A DNA stretch of 64,000 nt from Streptomyces tanashiensis (GCF_014648895.1 NZ_BMRZ01000003.1:620001-684000); one strand, 5' to 3'; counted from the stretch's first letter, positions 22,850 through 31,623 are shown. Program-made: numbers and translations. The notes: generated by a model not told the origin, from the letters alone.

Positions 22850-23848
22850 TCACCCCTTCGCCAGCGCCGCCAGCACCTCCGCCTCCCGCTCCGGGGTGAG
22901 TCCGGCGCCCTGCCGGTCCGGGCGCTGGGGTGCGGTGCCGCCGAGGGACTCCAGCCACGCCCAGGTGTCCGCGACCGTCTCCTCCACCGGACGGCAGCGC
23001 AGCCCGGCCGCGACCGCCCGGGAGACGTCGGCGGTGTGCATCGCGTCGTACATCTCGCCCGGCGGCAGCCACACCGGCAGCTCCGTCCAGGGCGCCGCCC
23101 CGGCCGCGAGGAGCGCCTCCGGCTCCTCCCAGCGCAGTGCGGCACCGGCCCCGGTCGTGCTCACGCAGGCGTCGAGCAGCTCGCCCATGGTGGTGTGCCC
23201 CGGCGGCGAGACGAGGTTGTACGGCCCCGAGAGCCCGGCCGCCACCGCGTCCAGCGTCCACACGGCGAGGTCGCGGACGTCGATGTACTGGACCGGCATC
23301 GTGTGCGGCCCGGGGGCCAGGACGGAGCCGCCGCGCGCGATGCGCCCCAGCCACCAGGGGAGCCGGCCCACGTTCTCGTACGGGCCGATGATCAGGCCCG
23401 CGCGGACGAGCAGCGTCCGGTCGGCGCCGAACGCGTCGGTGACGGCGAGCTCGCCGCCCCGCTTGGCCTCCGCGTAGGGCACCTCCCCGTCGTCCGGGGA
23501 GCCCTCCACCAGCGGGCCGTCCTCCGCGAGCCCGGCCGCGGGCGGCCAGGCGTACACGGAGCGGCTCGACACGTAGGCGAACCGCCCGACCCGGTCCGCG
23601 AGCAGCCGGGCCGCGTCCCGCACCGCCGAGGGAGCGGCCGACCAGGTGTCCACGACGGCGTCCCAGGAACCGGTGGCGAGGGCGGCGAGACCGTCGGGGG
23701 CGGTGCGGTCCCCGATCAGCGACGTGACCCCCGCCGGAGCGGCATGGCGGCCCCGGTGGAAGACCGTCACCTCCCAGCCCCGTTCGAGCGCGGCCTCGAC
23801 GATCGCGCGGCCGACGAACTCCGTACCTCCGAGCATCAGCAGTTTCAT
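22850..23848 (-). CDS. NAD-dependent epimerase/dehydratase family protein
   Basis: Extended short-chain dehydrogenase-like protein of 332 residues with an N-terminal Rossmann signature LMLGGTEFVGRAI. The segment VPYAEAKRGGE occupies the place of the YxxxK active site. It resembles reductases acting on nucleotide sugars or isoflavone-like substrates; the substrate cannot be read from the sequence. ATG 23848 immediately precedes the Rossmann motif. It is divergent from the methionine-rich protein. Confidence 0.82.
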   Translation of the reverse strand: MKLLMLGGTEFVGRAIVEAALERGWEVTVFHRGRHAAPAGVTSLIGDRTAPDGLAALATGSWDAVVDTWSAAPSAVRDAARLLADRVGRFAYVSSRSVYAWPPAAGLAEDGPLVEGSPDDGEVPYAEAKRGGELAVTDAFGADRTLLVRAGLIIGPYENVGRLPWWLGRIARGGSVLAPGPHTMPVQYIDVRDLAVWTLDAVAAGLSGPYNLVSPPGHTTMGELLDACVSTTGAGAALRWEEPEALLAAGAAPWTELPVWLPPGEMYDAMHTADVSRAVAAGLRCRPVEETVADTWAWLESLGGTAPQRPDRQGAGLTPEREAEVLAALAKG

Positions 23849-23950
23849 GATCCAGAGCCTGCCCGGCGGGGGCGGCCCGGGCCAGGGGATTCCGCTCCCG
23901 GAGGATTCCGCCAGGGGAGGAACGGCCCCGGGGAGGCGCGGGAGGAAGGG

Positions 23951-23984
23951 ATACCGGAGGGGGTCTGTCCGGCCATCTGGCCGG
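23951..23984. promoter_or_regulatory. Candidate metal-responsive operator before the Met-rich gene
   Basis: Two elements lie within 43 bases of the ATG at 23994. ATACC-N5-GGGTCT (23951-23966) resembles the ATACCC...GGGTAT dyads of the copper sensor CsoR with one clear mismatch. A perfect dyad CCGGCCA-TC-TGGCCGG (23969-23984) follows. CsoR control is inferred from this likeness and the methionine-rich product. Confidence 0.4.
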
Positions 23985-23993
23985 GATGACACC

Positions 23994-24767
23994 ATGAGCG
24001 CGATGACGCATGCCCGGTCGCCCCTGCGCGCCCTGCGAGCCGCACTCTTCGCGGTCGTGTGCGTCACTTTGGCCGCCGTGGGGCATTCGTCCATGTCTGT
24101 GCACCAGCTTCCCGCGACGACGCTGTCCGGCGCCTTCGCCGCGACGACGGCCGTCGCCTGGGCCGCGGCCGGACGACGCCGGGGCGCGCCCACGATCGCG
24201 GGGGCCCTGCTGGTCCTCCAGGGCGCACTCCACCTGCTCTTCTCGACGGCGGGTCACGCGGCGACGCGTCCCCCGCGGGGGACGGGCCACACCATGGCGG
24301 GCACGCACACGATGCCCGGCATGCCCGGGACGGCGGACACCCTGCCGGCCATGGACGCCATGCCCGCGATGGACGGCATGGGCGCGATGGACGGCATGGA
24401 CGCCATGCCCGCGATGGATGCCATGGACGGCATGGACGCCATGGTCATGGCCACCGCCGACCCCATGGGCTCCGGCGCCGGCATGCTCGCCGTCCACGTC
24501 CTCGCCGCGCTCCTCTGCGGCCTCTGGCTGGCCCACGGCGAGGCCGCGTTCTTCACCCTCGCCCGCGCCGCCCTCGCGTACGCCTTCACCCCGCTGCGCC
24601 TGCTCCGCGCCCTCGGCCCCGTCCCCGAGACCCCGCGCCGCCCGGTCCGCCGGGCGCGGCGGAACGCCCGCCGCCCGCACACCGTCGTCCTCGCGCACAC
24701 CCTCTCCCGGCGCGGCCCGCCCCGGCTGTCCGTACCCCGCGCCACGGCCCTCGGAGCACACGTCTGA
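23994..24767 (+). CDS. Methionine-rich membrane protein, probably copper-related
   Basis: Protein of 257 residues with hydrophobic helices at about 12-30, 40-58, 62-82 and 160-180. Between them (about 100-158) is a loop with roughly twenty methionines in MDAM, MDGM and MPGM repeats plus histidines. Such Met/His clusters bind Cu(I) or Ag(I) in copper-handling proteins. It is followed 51 nt later by a PepSY membrane protein with a His-rich loop, supporting a metal-related pair. The repeats come from in-tandem ATGGACGSC codon blocks. Function is inferred from composition only. Confidence 0.75.
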   Translation: MSAMTHARSPLRALRAALFAVVCVTLAAVGHSSMSVHQLPATTLSGAFAATTAVAWAAAGRRRGAPTIAGALLVLQGALHLLFSTAGHAATRPPRGTGHTMAGTHTMPGMPGTADTLPAMDAMPAMDGMGAMDGMDAMPAMDAMDGMDAMVMATADPMGSGAGMLAVHVLAALLCGLWLAHGEAAFFTLARAALAYAFTPLRLLRALGPVPETPRRPVRRARRNARRPHTVVLAHTLSRRGPPRLSVPRATALGAHV

Positions 24768-24818
24768 CCCGGGGGTCGCTTCCCCCTGTCGACACACCGA
24801 CTCCAAGGACAGCCCAGC

Positions 24819-26225
24819 ATGACCATCGACGACCTCGCGCGCCCGGAAACCCCCGAAGCGCCACCGTCACCGACCCCCGCCCGGCCCGGCACGTGGAGCG
24901 CCCTGCGCCCCCTCGTCCTGCGCCTCCACTTCTACGCGGGCGTCCTCGTCGCCCCGTTCCTCCTCGTGGCCGCCGTCAGCGGCCTGCTCTACGCGCTCTC
25001 CTTCCAGGCGGAGAAGATCGTCTACGCGCACGAGCTGGAGGTCCCCGTCGGCGACACGACCCTGCCGCTCTCCCAGCAGACGGACATCGCCCGCAAGGCC
25101 AACCCGGACGGCACCGTCACCGCCGTCTGGCCCGGCGCCGAACCCGGCGCGACCACCCGGGTCCTGATGGCCGACCCCGACGTCCCCGAGGGCACCTCGC
25201 TCGCCGTCTTCGTCGACCCGTACACCGGTGACGTCCGCGGACAGCTGCCCAGTTTCGGCAGCTCCGGCGCCCTCCCGCTGCGCACCTGGATCGACGGTCT
25301 CCACGCCGATCTGCACCTCGGCGAGCTCGGGCGCAACTACAGCGAACTCGCCGCCAGCTGGCTGTGGGTGATCGCCCTCGGCGGCGTGCTGCTCTGGGTC
25401 GGCCGGCGCCGGAAGAACCGACGCGCCCTCGTCCTGCCCGAGCGGGGCCCGAAGTCCCGCCGCCGCACCCTCTCCTGGCACGGCTCGGTCGGCCTGTGGG
25501 CGGCGCTCGGCCTGGTCCTGCTCTCCGCGACCGGCCTGACCTGGTCGCGGTACGCGGGCGAGAACATCGGCACCGTCCAGGACGGTCTCGGCGGCGCGAC
25601 CCCCACCCTGTCGGCGGGCGCGGCCCCCGGGTCAGAGCACGAGGGCCACGGCGGAGGCCACCACGGTTCCACCACCGCGCAGGGCCCGGACATGGGCCTC
25701 GACAAGGCGGTCGCCGCGGCCCGCGCGGCGGGCATCGACAGCCCGCGGATCTCGGTCGTGCTCCCCGCCGAGGGCAAGGGGTACGTGGTCAAGGAGACCG
25801 ACACGCAGTTCCCGGTCCAGCTGGACTCGGTGGCGCTGAACCCGGCCGACGGCACGGTCCTCGACCGGCTCGCCTTCGCCGACTACCCGCTGCTCGCGAA
25901 GCTCACCCGGACAGGCATCGACGCGCACACCGGCGTCTTCCTGGGCCTGTTCAACCAGCTGGCGCTCGCGGCCCTCGCGCTCGCCCTGATCCTGCTGATC
26001 CTCTGGGGCTACCGCATGTGGTGGCTGCGCCGGCCGGGCCGCCCGGTGGCCCGCGGGACCTGGCGGAGGATCCCGGTGACGCTGCTGCTGCCGCTCGCGG
26101 CGGCGACGGCGCTCGTCGGCTGGTTCGTCCCGCTGCTGGGCCTCAGCCTGCTGCTGTTCCTCGCCGTCGACCTCACCCTCGCCCTGGCGGCGAAGGTGAG
26201 GTCGAGGTCCGGCCGAACGGTCTGA
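24819..26225 (+). CDS. PepSY-associated transmembrane protein
   Basis: Membrane protein of 468 residues of the PepSY_TM family, with helices near 33-55, 187-207, 225-247, 372-395 and 415-455. Large outer loops contain PepSY-like segments (VFVDPYTGDVRGQLP and LNPADGTVLDRL). A His-rich stretch, HEGHGGGHHG (about 272-281), is a probable metal ligand. Families of this type serve in iron- or copper-linked redox and siderophore reduction. It forms a probable operon with the Met-rich gene upstream and converges on the winged-helix gene with no gap. Confidence 0.85.
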   Translation: MTIDDLARPETPEAPPSPTPARPGTWSALRPLVLRLHFYAGVLVAPFLLVAAVSGLLYALSFQAEKIVYAHELEVPVGDTTLPLSQQTDIARKANPDGTVTAVWPGAEPGATTRVLMADPDVPEGTSLAVFVDPYTGDVRGQLPSFGSSGALPLRTWIDGLHADLHLGELGRNYSELAASWLWVIALGGVLLWVGRRRKNRRALVLPERGPKSRRRTLSWHGSVGLWAALGLVLLSATGLTWSRYAGENIGTVQDGLGGATPTLSAGAAPGSEHEGHGGGHHGSTTAQGPDMGLDKAVAAARAAGIDSPRISVVLPAEGKGYVVKETDTQFPVQLDSVALNPADGTVLDRLAFADYPLLAKLTRTGIDAHTGVFLGLFNQLALAALALALILLILWGYRMWWLRRPGRPVARGTWRRIPVTLLLPLAAATALVGWFVPLLGLSLLLFLAVDLTLALAAKVRSRSGRTV

Positions 26226-26780
26226 TCAGGGGGTGTACTTGTAGCCGACCCGCCGCACGGTCTGGATCGTGTGGCGGTGCTCGGCGCCCAGCTTGCGGCG
26301 CAGCCGGGCCACGTGGACGTCGACCGTCCGGCCGTCGCCCACGTGCCCGTACCCCCACACCGTGGTGACCAACTGGTCGCGCGTGTGCACCCGGTGAGGG
26401 TGTGCCACCAGGTGGGCGAGCAGCTCGAACTCGAGGTACGTCAGGTCCAGCGCCTGCCCGTCGACGAGCGCGATCCGCTGGACGCCGTCGATGGTCACCG
26501 GCCCCTGCTCCTCCGCCGCGACGGGCGCCGCCGGGGCGGGGACGGGGGCCGCGGGCAGGTGCGGCTGCTGGTCGGCCGGGACGAGGACGAGGTACCCGAC
26601 CATCGGCGGGCGCCCCGGCAGCGTCGGCAGCGCGTGCTGCGGCGCGGGCAGCAGGGTGGCGCCGGGCGGCAGGAAGTCCGCCACCTGGGAGAAGTCGACG
26701 ACCTCGTTCGGATCGACGGCACGCAGTCGGTGCCGGCCGGGACGGACGGCCGTGAGGGAAGCGGTCTGGGTGTGGGCCAT
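26226..26780 (-). CDS. OmpR-type winged-helix regulator lacking a receiver domain
   Basis: Protein of 184 residues with a C-terminal OmpR/PhoB DNA-binding domain (about 95-184: LTYLEFELLAHL, RTVDVHVARLRRKL, TVRRVGYKY). The first 90 residues are Pro/Ala-rich and lack any phospho-acceptor receiver fold, so control must be by level, partner or ligand rather than by a kinase. The stop abuts the stop of the convergent PepSY gene. Targets are unknown. Confidence 0.85.
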   Translation of the reverse strand: MAHTQTASLTAVRPGRHRLRAVDPNEVVDFSQVADFLPPGATLLPAPQHALPTLPGRPPMVGYLVLVPADQQPHLPAAPVPAPAAPVAAEEQGPVTIDGVQRIALVDGQALDLTYLEFELLAHLVAHPHRVHTRDQLVTTVWGYGHVGDGRTVDVHVARLRRKLGAEHRHTIQTVRRVGYKYTP

Positions 26781-26876
26781 GGCAGGTCAGCTCTTTCGCG
26801 CGGGAACGGACGGAGAGGTCTCGTACGTCGTGCGCGTGCGGCCGAAGGCCGGGATCGGACCGTACCGATCGGGGCG

Positions 26877-26999
26877 TTAGAGGGCCGACGCGTTCCTCAC
26901 GCGTCGACAGCACCGGTCGAAGTCGTGGTGCTGACGGGAAGGCCAGAACGGCTCGAGGTCGTGGCGACCCTTCGCGGTGTCGTTCTGCATGATGGCCAT
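26877..26999 (-). CDS. Possible small protein or leader peptide upstream of the winged-helix gene
   Basis: An open frame of 40 codons from ATG 26999 to TAA 26877, beginning MAIMQNDTAKGRHDLEPF. An ATG at 27065 would extend it to 62 codons. The C-terminus is rich in Arg, His and Cys. It lies 96 nt before the regulator on the same strand, in a 361-nt intergenic stretch that otherwise holds only the glnII terminator. AGGGA directly precedes the ATG. Composition is unlike a random antisense frame, but there is no further support. Confidence 0.35.
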   Translation of the reverse strand: MAIMQNDTAKGRHDLEPFWPSRQHHDFDRCCRRVRNASAL

Positions 27000-27077
27000 A
27001 TCCCTATTGAACCAGAAGGGAATGCCCCCGACGACCCTCCGGGGCCCAGAACCCGTGTCGTTCATCCCACATGACGA

Positions 27078-27114
27078 GAGGGGCGCCCACCGTGTGAAAC
27101 GGTGGGCGCCCCTC
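27078..27114 (-). terminator. glnII terminator
   Basis: A perfect 16-bp stem (GAGGGGCGCCCACCGT with its complement) closes the loop GTGAA, starting 27 nt past the glnII stop. A strong factor-independent hairpin without a T run, as usual in Streptomyces. Confidence 0.85.
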
Positions 27115-27141
27115 AGGCGTTGGTGCGGGAAGCGGTGCGGA

Positions 27142-28173
27142 TCAGACCTGGCCTGCCTTCTCCAGGGCCTCGCAGCAGGTGTCCACGATGAGACGGGTCA
27201 CCACGTACGGGTCCACGTTCGCGTTCGGGCGACGGTCCTCGATGTAGCCCTTCTGGTCCTGCTCGACCTGCCACGGGATGCGGACCGAGGCGCCGCGGTC
27301 CGAGACGCCGTAGGAGTACTCGTCCCACGGGGCGGTCTCGTGCAGACCCGTCAGGCGCTCGTCGATGCCGGCGCCGTAGTTCTTGACGTGGTCGAGCGGC
27401 TTCGAGCCCTCGCCCAGCGACTCGCACGCGGTGATGATCGCGTCGTAGCCCTCGCGCATCGCCTTGGTGGAGAAGTTGGTGTGCGCGCCCGCGCCGTTCC
27501 AGTCGCCCTTCACCGGCTTCGGGTCCAGCGTCGCGGAGACGTTGAAGTCCTCGGCCGTGCGGTACAGCAGCCAGCGGGCGATCCACAGCTGGTCCGAGAC
27601 CTCGAGCGGCGCCAGCGGGCCGACCTGGAACTCCCACTGGCCCGGCATGACCTCGGCGTTGATGCCGGAGATGCCGAGACCGGCCTTGAGGCAGTTCTCC
27701 AGGTGCGCCTCGACGACCGGGCGGCCGAAGATCTCGTCCGCACCGACACCGCAGTAGTAGCCACCCTGAGCGGCCGGGAAGCCGTTGACCGGGAATCCGA
27801 GCGGACGGGTGCCCTCGAAGAAGGTGTACTCCTGCTCGATGCCGAAGATCGACTCCTGGGCGGCGTACTTCGTGGCGACCTCGGCCAGCGCGGCACGCGT
27901 GTTGGACTCGTGCGGCGTCATGTCCGTGTTGAGGACCTCGCACAGCACCAGGACGTCGTTGCCGCCGCGGATCGGGTCCGGGCAGACGAAGACCGGCTTG
28001 AGGACGCGGTCCGAGGCGTGGCCCTTGGCCTGGTTCGTGCTGGAGCCGTCGAAGCCCCAGATCGGCAGCGCGTCGAGGGCGAGGCCCTCACCGGCGATGA
28101 TCTTCGTCTTGGAGCGAAGCTTCGCGGTCGGCTCGGTGCCGTCGATCCAGATGTACTCAGCCTTGAAGGTCAC
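27142..28173 (-). CDS. glnII: Glutamine synthetase type II
   Basis: Eukaryote-like glutamine synthetase of 343 residues, making glutamine from glutamate, ammonia and ATP. The start is GTG 28173 with AAAGGA eight bases upstream, giving VTFKAEYIWIDG and the family length. The ATG at 28182 overlaps that site and is less likely. Family motifs include GFDGSSTNQ, GIEQEYTFF, NGAGAHTNFST and the RGASVRIP ATP-binding region. GSII is a heat-labile second enzyme beside GlnA and, unlike GSI, is not adenylylated. A GlnR site lies about 120 bases upstream, so expression should rise under nitrogen limitation. Confidence 0.96.
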   Translation of the reverse strand: MTFKAEYIWIDGTEPTAKLRSKTKIIAGEGLALDALPIWGFDGSSTNQAKGHASDRVLKPVFVCPDPIRGGNDVLVLCEVLNTDMTPHESNTRAALAEVATKYAAQESIFGIEQEYTFFEGTRPLGFPVNGFPAAQGGYYCGVGADEIFGRPVVEAHLENCLKAGLGISGINAEVMPGQWEFQVGPLAPLEVSDQLWIARWLLYRTAEDFNVSATLDPKPVKGDWNGAGAHTNFSTKAMREGYDAIITACESLGEGSKPLDHVKNYGAGIDERLTGLHETAPWDEYSYGVSDRGASVRIPWQVEQDQKGYIEDRRPNANVDPYVVTRLIVDTCCEALEKAGQV

Positions 28174-28291
28174 GGGTCTCATCCTTTGGCGTGCTGCTGC
28201 GGGGTTCCGCTGCGGCTCGCGGCACTGCGAGAAGCTGCGGTCTCTGCGCTGACTGCGCGGTTTGTGTTCGACCGCAGCTTCGCAACACGGG

Positions 28292-28329
28292 ATTTCCCGT
28301 CGGTTGCCCGTTTGTGAACCCCGTGTTAC
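28292..28329 (-). promoter_or_regulatory. GlnR binding site upstream of glnII
   Basis: Read on the minus strand, four pentamers GTAAC, TTCAC, GCAAC and GAAAT are separated by exactly six bases each. This is the a1-b1-a2-b2 layout of the actinobacterial nitrogen regulator GlnR (gTnAC-n6-GaAAC repeated). It lies 119 bases before the glnII GTG. Confidence 0.8.
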
Positions 28330-28482
28330 TCAGCCTTCCTGATTTTCACGCGGGTCGGATCGGCCGGGGTCCCCCGTCCGCCCCTCCGCGACCCGGGCGT
28401 CGTATACGGGGTTCAGGTGTCCGGCGCTCGTCGTGGATCACCCGCGTCGGTCGCTGTCGGTGCCGCCCGGCAGACTGGGGGC

Positions 28483-29388
28483 ATGGCGAAGCACCCGGGC
28501 GTGAAGCCCCGTATCGGACTCCTCGGCACCGGCCCCTGGGCCGGCCGCACGCACGCGCCCGCCCTCGCGGGCCATCCGGGCGTCGAGTTCAGCGGGGTGT
28601 GGGGCAGACGCCCCGAGGCGGCCGCCGCGCTCGCCGCCGCGTCCGGCACCCGCGCGTACGAGGACGTGGACGCCCTCTTCGCCGCCAGCGACGCCGTCGC
28701 CCTGGCCCTCCCGCCGGACGTCCAGGCCCCCCTCGCGGTCCGGGCGGCGGCCGCGGGCTGCCACGTCCTGCTCGACAAGCCCGTCGCCACGACCGTGGAG
28801 CTCGCCCGCGAGGTGACCGAGGCCGTCGAGGCGGCCGGGGTCGCCTCGGTGGTGTTCTGCACCCTGCGGTTCGCCGAGCCGACGGCCCGCTGGATCGACG
28901 AGCGCGCGGCTGCCGGCGGCTGGTTCCTGGGCGAGGCCCACTGGCTGGGCTCGCTCTACGGCCCCGGCTCCACCAGCGCGTACGCGGCCTCGCCCTGGCG
29001 GCGGGAGAAGGGCGGCCTGTGGGACGTCGGCCCGCACGTCCTCTCCGTCTACCTGCCGGTCCTCGGCGACGTCACCGGCATCACCGCCGTGCCGGGCCCG
29101 GACGACACCCATCACCTGGTGCTGCGCCACGCGTCGGGGGCGAGCAGCACGGCCACGCTCACCCTGAGCGCGCCCCCGGAGGCGGCGGAGGCGGCCCTCA
29201 CCCTGTACGGCACCGGGGGCCGGGCCGAGATGCCCCGCTGGGACGGCGCGGTGGGCGCCTTCGCCGCCGCGGTGGACGCCCTGGTCACCGCGGCCCGCAC
29301 CGGCGAACCGCACGCCTGCGACGCCCGCTTCGGCCTCCGCATCACGGAGATCCTGACGGAGGCGGAGCGCCGCGCGGCCCGCGTCTGA
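28483..29388 (+). CDS. Gfo/Idh/MocA-family oxidoreductase
   Basis: NAD(P)-dependent oxidoreductase of 301 residues. The N-terminal Rossmann fold opens with IGLLGTGPWAGRTH, and LLDKPVATT near residue 99 is the family's EKP-like motif. The C-terminal sheet domain carries the substrate pocket (WDVGPHVLSVYLPVLGD). ATG 28483 is the start nearest the Rossmann fold. The likely substrate is a sugar or cyclitol, unidentified. It is divergent from glnII. Confidence 0.88.
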   Translation: MAKHPGVKPRIGLLGTGPWAGRTHAPALAGHPGVEFSGVWGRRPEAAAALAAASGTRAYEDVDALFAASDAVALALPPDVQAPLAVRAAAAGCHVLLDKPVATTVELAREVTEAVEAAGVASVVFCTLRFAEPTARWIDERAAAGGWFLGEAHWLGSLYGPGSTSAYAASPWRREKGGLWDVGPHVLSVYLPVLGDVTGITAVPGPDDTHHLVLRHASGASSTATLTLSAPPEAAEAALTLYGTGGRAEMPRWDGAVGAFAAAVDALVTAARTGEPHACDARFGLRITEILTEAERRAARV

Positions 29389-29411
29389 CGGCGGCGCGGG
29401 CGAGGACCGGG

Positions 29412-30821
29412 TCAGGACGAGGAAGCCGAGCGGCGCGCCCCGAGGCCCTCGGTGAGGGCCTCGCACAGGGCGTCCAGGGCGGCACCGTACAGCCGTTCCG
29501 GCGGGGTGGCGTAGCCGACGACCAGGCCGTCCGGGTGGGCGGGGCCCCGGGCGTCGGGGTGGCGGTAGGAGGCCAGGCCCTCCGTGGCGACCCCGTGCCG
29601 GGCGGCCGCGGCGAGCGCCGCCGCCTCCGTGCCGGGGGGCAGCTCCAGGACGGCGTGCAGACCGGCGGCGATCCCCGTGACCCGCACCCCCGGCACCCGC
29701 GCGGCGAGCACGGCGGCCAGCCGGTCGCGCCGCTCCCGGTGACGGCGGCGCATGCTCCGGACATGCCGGTCGTAGGCGCCGGAGCCGAGGAACGCGGCGA
29801 GGGTGAGCTGGTCCGTGGCCGAGGCGTACGGCTCGCGTTCGCCCTTCGCGGCGACGACGGCGTCGACGAGCGCCGCCGGCAGGCACATCCAGCCGAGCCT
29901 CAGCGCGGGGGAGAGGCTCTTGCTGACGGAGCCGAGGAGGACGGCCCGTTCGGGGTCGAGGCCCTGGAGGGCGCCCACGGGCCGCCGGTCGTAGCGGAGC
30001 TCACCGTCGTAGTCGTCCTCCACCACGAGCCCGCCGGAGCGCCGCGCCCACTCCAGGGCGCCGGCCCGGCGTTCGGGGTGCAGCGGCCCGCCGGTGGGGA
30101 ACTGGTGGGCGGGCGTGAGGAGCACGGCCCCGGCCCCGGGCGGGATCTCGCCGGTCCGGGCCCCGTCCTCGTCGACCGCCACCGGCACCGTACCGACCCC
30201 GGCGCCGGCGAGGAGGCCCCGGTGGAAGGGGAGGCCGTACGCCTCGACCGCCCAGGGGCGCTCCGTGCCCAGGACCCCGGCGAGCAGCCGGAGGGCGTGC
30301 GCGGCGCCCGAGCAGACCACGATCCGCTCGGGCGTGGTCCGGACGCCCCGCACGCGCGCGAGGTACTCGACCAGCGCCCGGCGCAGTTCGATCCGGCCGT
30401 GCGGGTCGCGGGTCCCGAAGGCCTCGTGCGGGGCGTCGGTCAGGGCCCGCCGGGCCGCCGCGAGCCAGGGGCCGCGCGGGAAGGCGCCGGGGTCGGGCCT
30501 GCCCTGGACGAGGTCGTACGGGAGCGGCGGCGGCGCGGCCGGGCGCACGGGTCCCGGGGCGGGCGCGGCGACGCGGTCGGCGACCCGGGTGCCGGAACCC
30601 TGGCGGGAGGTCAGCCATCCCTCGGCGACCAGTTCGGCGTACGCGTCGGCGACCGTGTTGCGCGCGATCCCCAGGTCCGCGGCGAGCGACCGGTAGGGCG
30701 GCAGCAGCGTCCCGGGAGCGAGCCGCCCCTCGCGCACGGCCTCGCGCAGGGCCGTGATGAGCGCGGCCCGCCGGCTGCCGCCGCCGGTGCCGAGGTCCAG
30801 ATGCAGGTCGTTCCCGAGCAC
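29412..30821 (-). CDS. MocR/PdxR-type regulator (GntR winged helix fused to aminotransferase fold)
   Basis: Fusion of 469 residues. The N-terminal GntR winged helix (GIARNTVADAYAELVAEGW, about 50-68) is followed by a fold type I PLP-binding domain with EDDYDGELRY and the cofactor lysine in GSVSKSLSPALRLGW. Members control pyridoxal phosphate synthesis or amino-acid genes and sense PLP or aldimines. GTG 30821 has AGGA four bases upstream. The longer frame to 31241 lies over arsC and is a shadow. The ArsC-like gene is 17 nt upstream on the same strand, a likely operon. Confidence 0.88.
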   Translation of the reverse strand: MLGNDLHLDLGTGGGSRRAALITALREAVREGRLAPGTLLPPYRSLAADLGIARNTVADAYAELVAEGWLTSRQGSGTRVADRVAAPAPGPVRPAAPPPLPYDLVQGRPDPGAFPRGPWLAAARRALTDAPHEAFGTRDPHGRIELRRALVEYLARVRGVRTTPERIVVCSGAAHALRLLAGVLGTERPWAVEAYGLPFHRGLLAGAGVGTVPVAVDEDGARTGEIPPGAGAVLLTPAHQFPTGGPLHPERRAGALEWARRSGGLVVEDDYDGELRYDRRPVGALQGLDPERAVLLGSVSKSLSPALRLGWMCLPAALVDAVVAAKGEREPYASATDQLTLAAFLGSGAYDRHVRSMRRRHRERRDRLAAVLAARVPGVRVTGIAAGLHAVLELPPGTEAAALAAAARHGVATEGLASYRHPDARGPAHPDGLVVGYATPPERLYGAALDALCEALTEGLGARRSASSS

Positions 30822-30838
30822 GATGTCCTGGCTCCGCG

Positions 30839-31198
30839 TCAGCGGGACAGCGCGTCCCGTACGGCCTCCTCGGTCCGGCCGACGACGGCCGTGCCGTCCT
30901 CCGCCGTGATGATGGGCCGCTGGATCAGCTTGGGGTGCGCGGAGAGGGCCTCGATCCACCGCTCCCGGTTCGCCTCGTCCCGGGGCCAGTCCTTCACGCC
31001 GAGCTCCTTGGCGACGGCCTCCTGGGTCCGGGTGATGTCCCAGGGTTCGAGCCCGAGCCGCTCGAGGACCGCCCGGATCTCCTCGGGCTTCGGCACGTCC
31101 TCCAGATAGCGCCGCACGGTGTAGTCGGCGCCTTCCGCGTCGAGCAGGGTGAGGGCGCTGCGGCACTTGGAACAGGCGGGATTGATCCAGATCTCCAT
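30839..31198 (-). CDS. ArsC/Spx-family thioredoxin-fold protein
   Basis: Protein of 119 residues with a thioredoxin-like fold and an N-terminal CSKC (NPACSKCRSAL, Cys10 and Cys13). It matches the arsenate-reductase-like ArsC/YffB family. RPIITAEDGTAVVGR is the typical C-terminal part. No other arsenic genes are nearby, so a general thiol role is as likely as arsenate reduction. The ATG at 31198 directly precedes the fold. Confidence 0.85.
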   Translation of the reverse strand: MEIWINPACSKCRSALTLLDAEGADYTVRRYLEDVPKPEEIRAVLERLGLEPWDITRTQEAVAKELGVKDWPRDEANRERWIEALSAHPKLIQRPIITAEDGTAVVGRTEEAVRDALSR

Positions 31199-31347
31199 GG
31201 CCCCCACGGTACCCCCCACGGTCCCCTCCACCACCCCCCAAACCCCATCTGGCCAGGGGCGATTGTCAGTGGGGGTCTCTAAAATAGGGGGTGAAGGTGA
31301 GGGTCCCGGGGAGGGCCCGCATCCCACCGTTCGCCAGGAGGTAGCCC

Positions 31348-31623
31348 ATGGCTCTCGCCGTGATCCGGACGCCGTCCCTCGAACCCTGGAAGCCGCTCCA
31401 GAGGAAGCCGCTCCCCGCGGGCCGCCCCCGCGAGTGGTACGTGTCGCACAACCGCCGTCTGAAGGCCATGCGCCTCGCGATCGCCCTCCTCGACGCGGGC
31501 GTCTACGTCCCGTCGAAGGCCACGAACGCGACGATACGCACGACGGCCGAGACCATCGGCATCCACCCGCCCTCGGACACCACCTGCCGCATGGTCCGGG
31601 CCCTGATCCGCTACGGCCGCTGA
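31348..31623 (+). CDS. Small conserved basic protein of unknown function
   Basis: Protein of 91 residues, basic and mostly helical, preceded by a strong CAGGAGG at 31337-31343. It opens MALAVIRTPSLEPWKPL and ends with RMVRALIRYGR. The ribosome site, coding bias and the terminator right after the stop support a real gene. It is divergent from the arsC-like gene and convergent to the P450. I do not recognise a family. Confidence 0.75.
   Translation: MALAVIRTPSLEPWKPLQRKPLPAGRPREWYVSHNRRLKAMRLAIALLDAGVYVPSKATNATIRTTAETIGIHPPSDTTCRMVRALIRYGR

Noticed and set aside
24292..24460. ATGGACGSC repeats considered as a CRISPR-like or noncoding satellite
   Set aside because: Repeats stay in frame, lie inside a gene with membrane helices on both sides and encode a plausible metal-binding loop. 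Unit lengths are irregular and there are no spacers.
30822..31241. 140-codon N-terminal extension of the MocR-type regulator
   Set aside because: It lies over the ArsC-like gene in another frame. GTG 30821 has a ribosome site and starts directly before the winged helix.
31263..31290. TTGTCA and TAGGGG as a promoter for the small basic protein
   Set aside because: The spacing (16) is acceptable but the -10 match is weak, so it was not listed as a feature.
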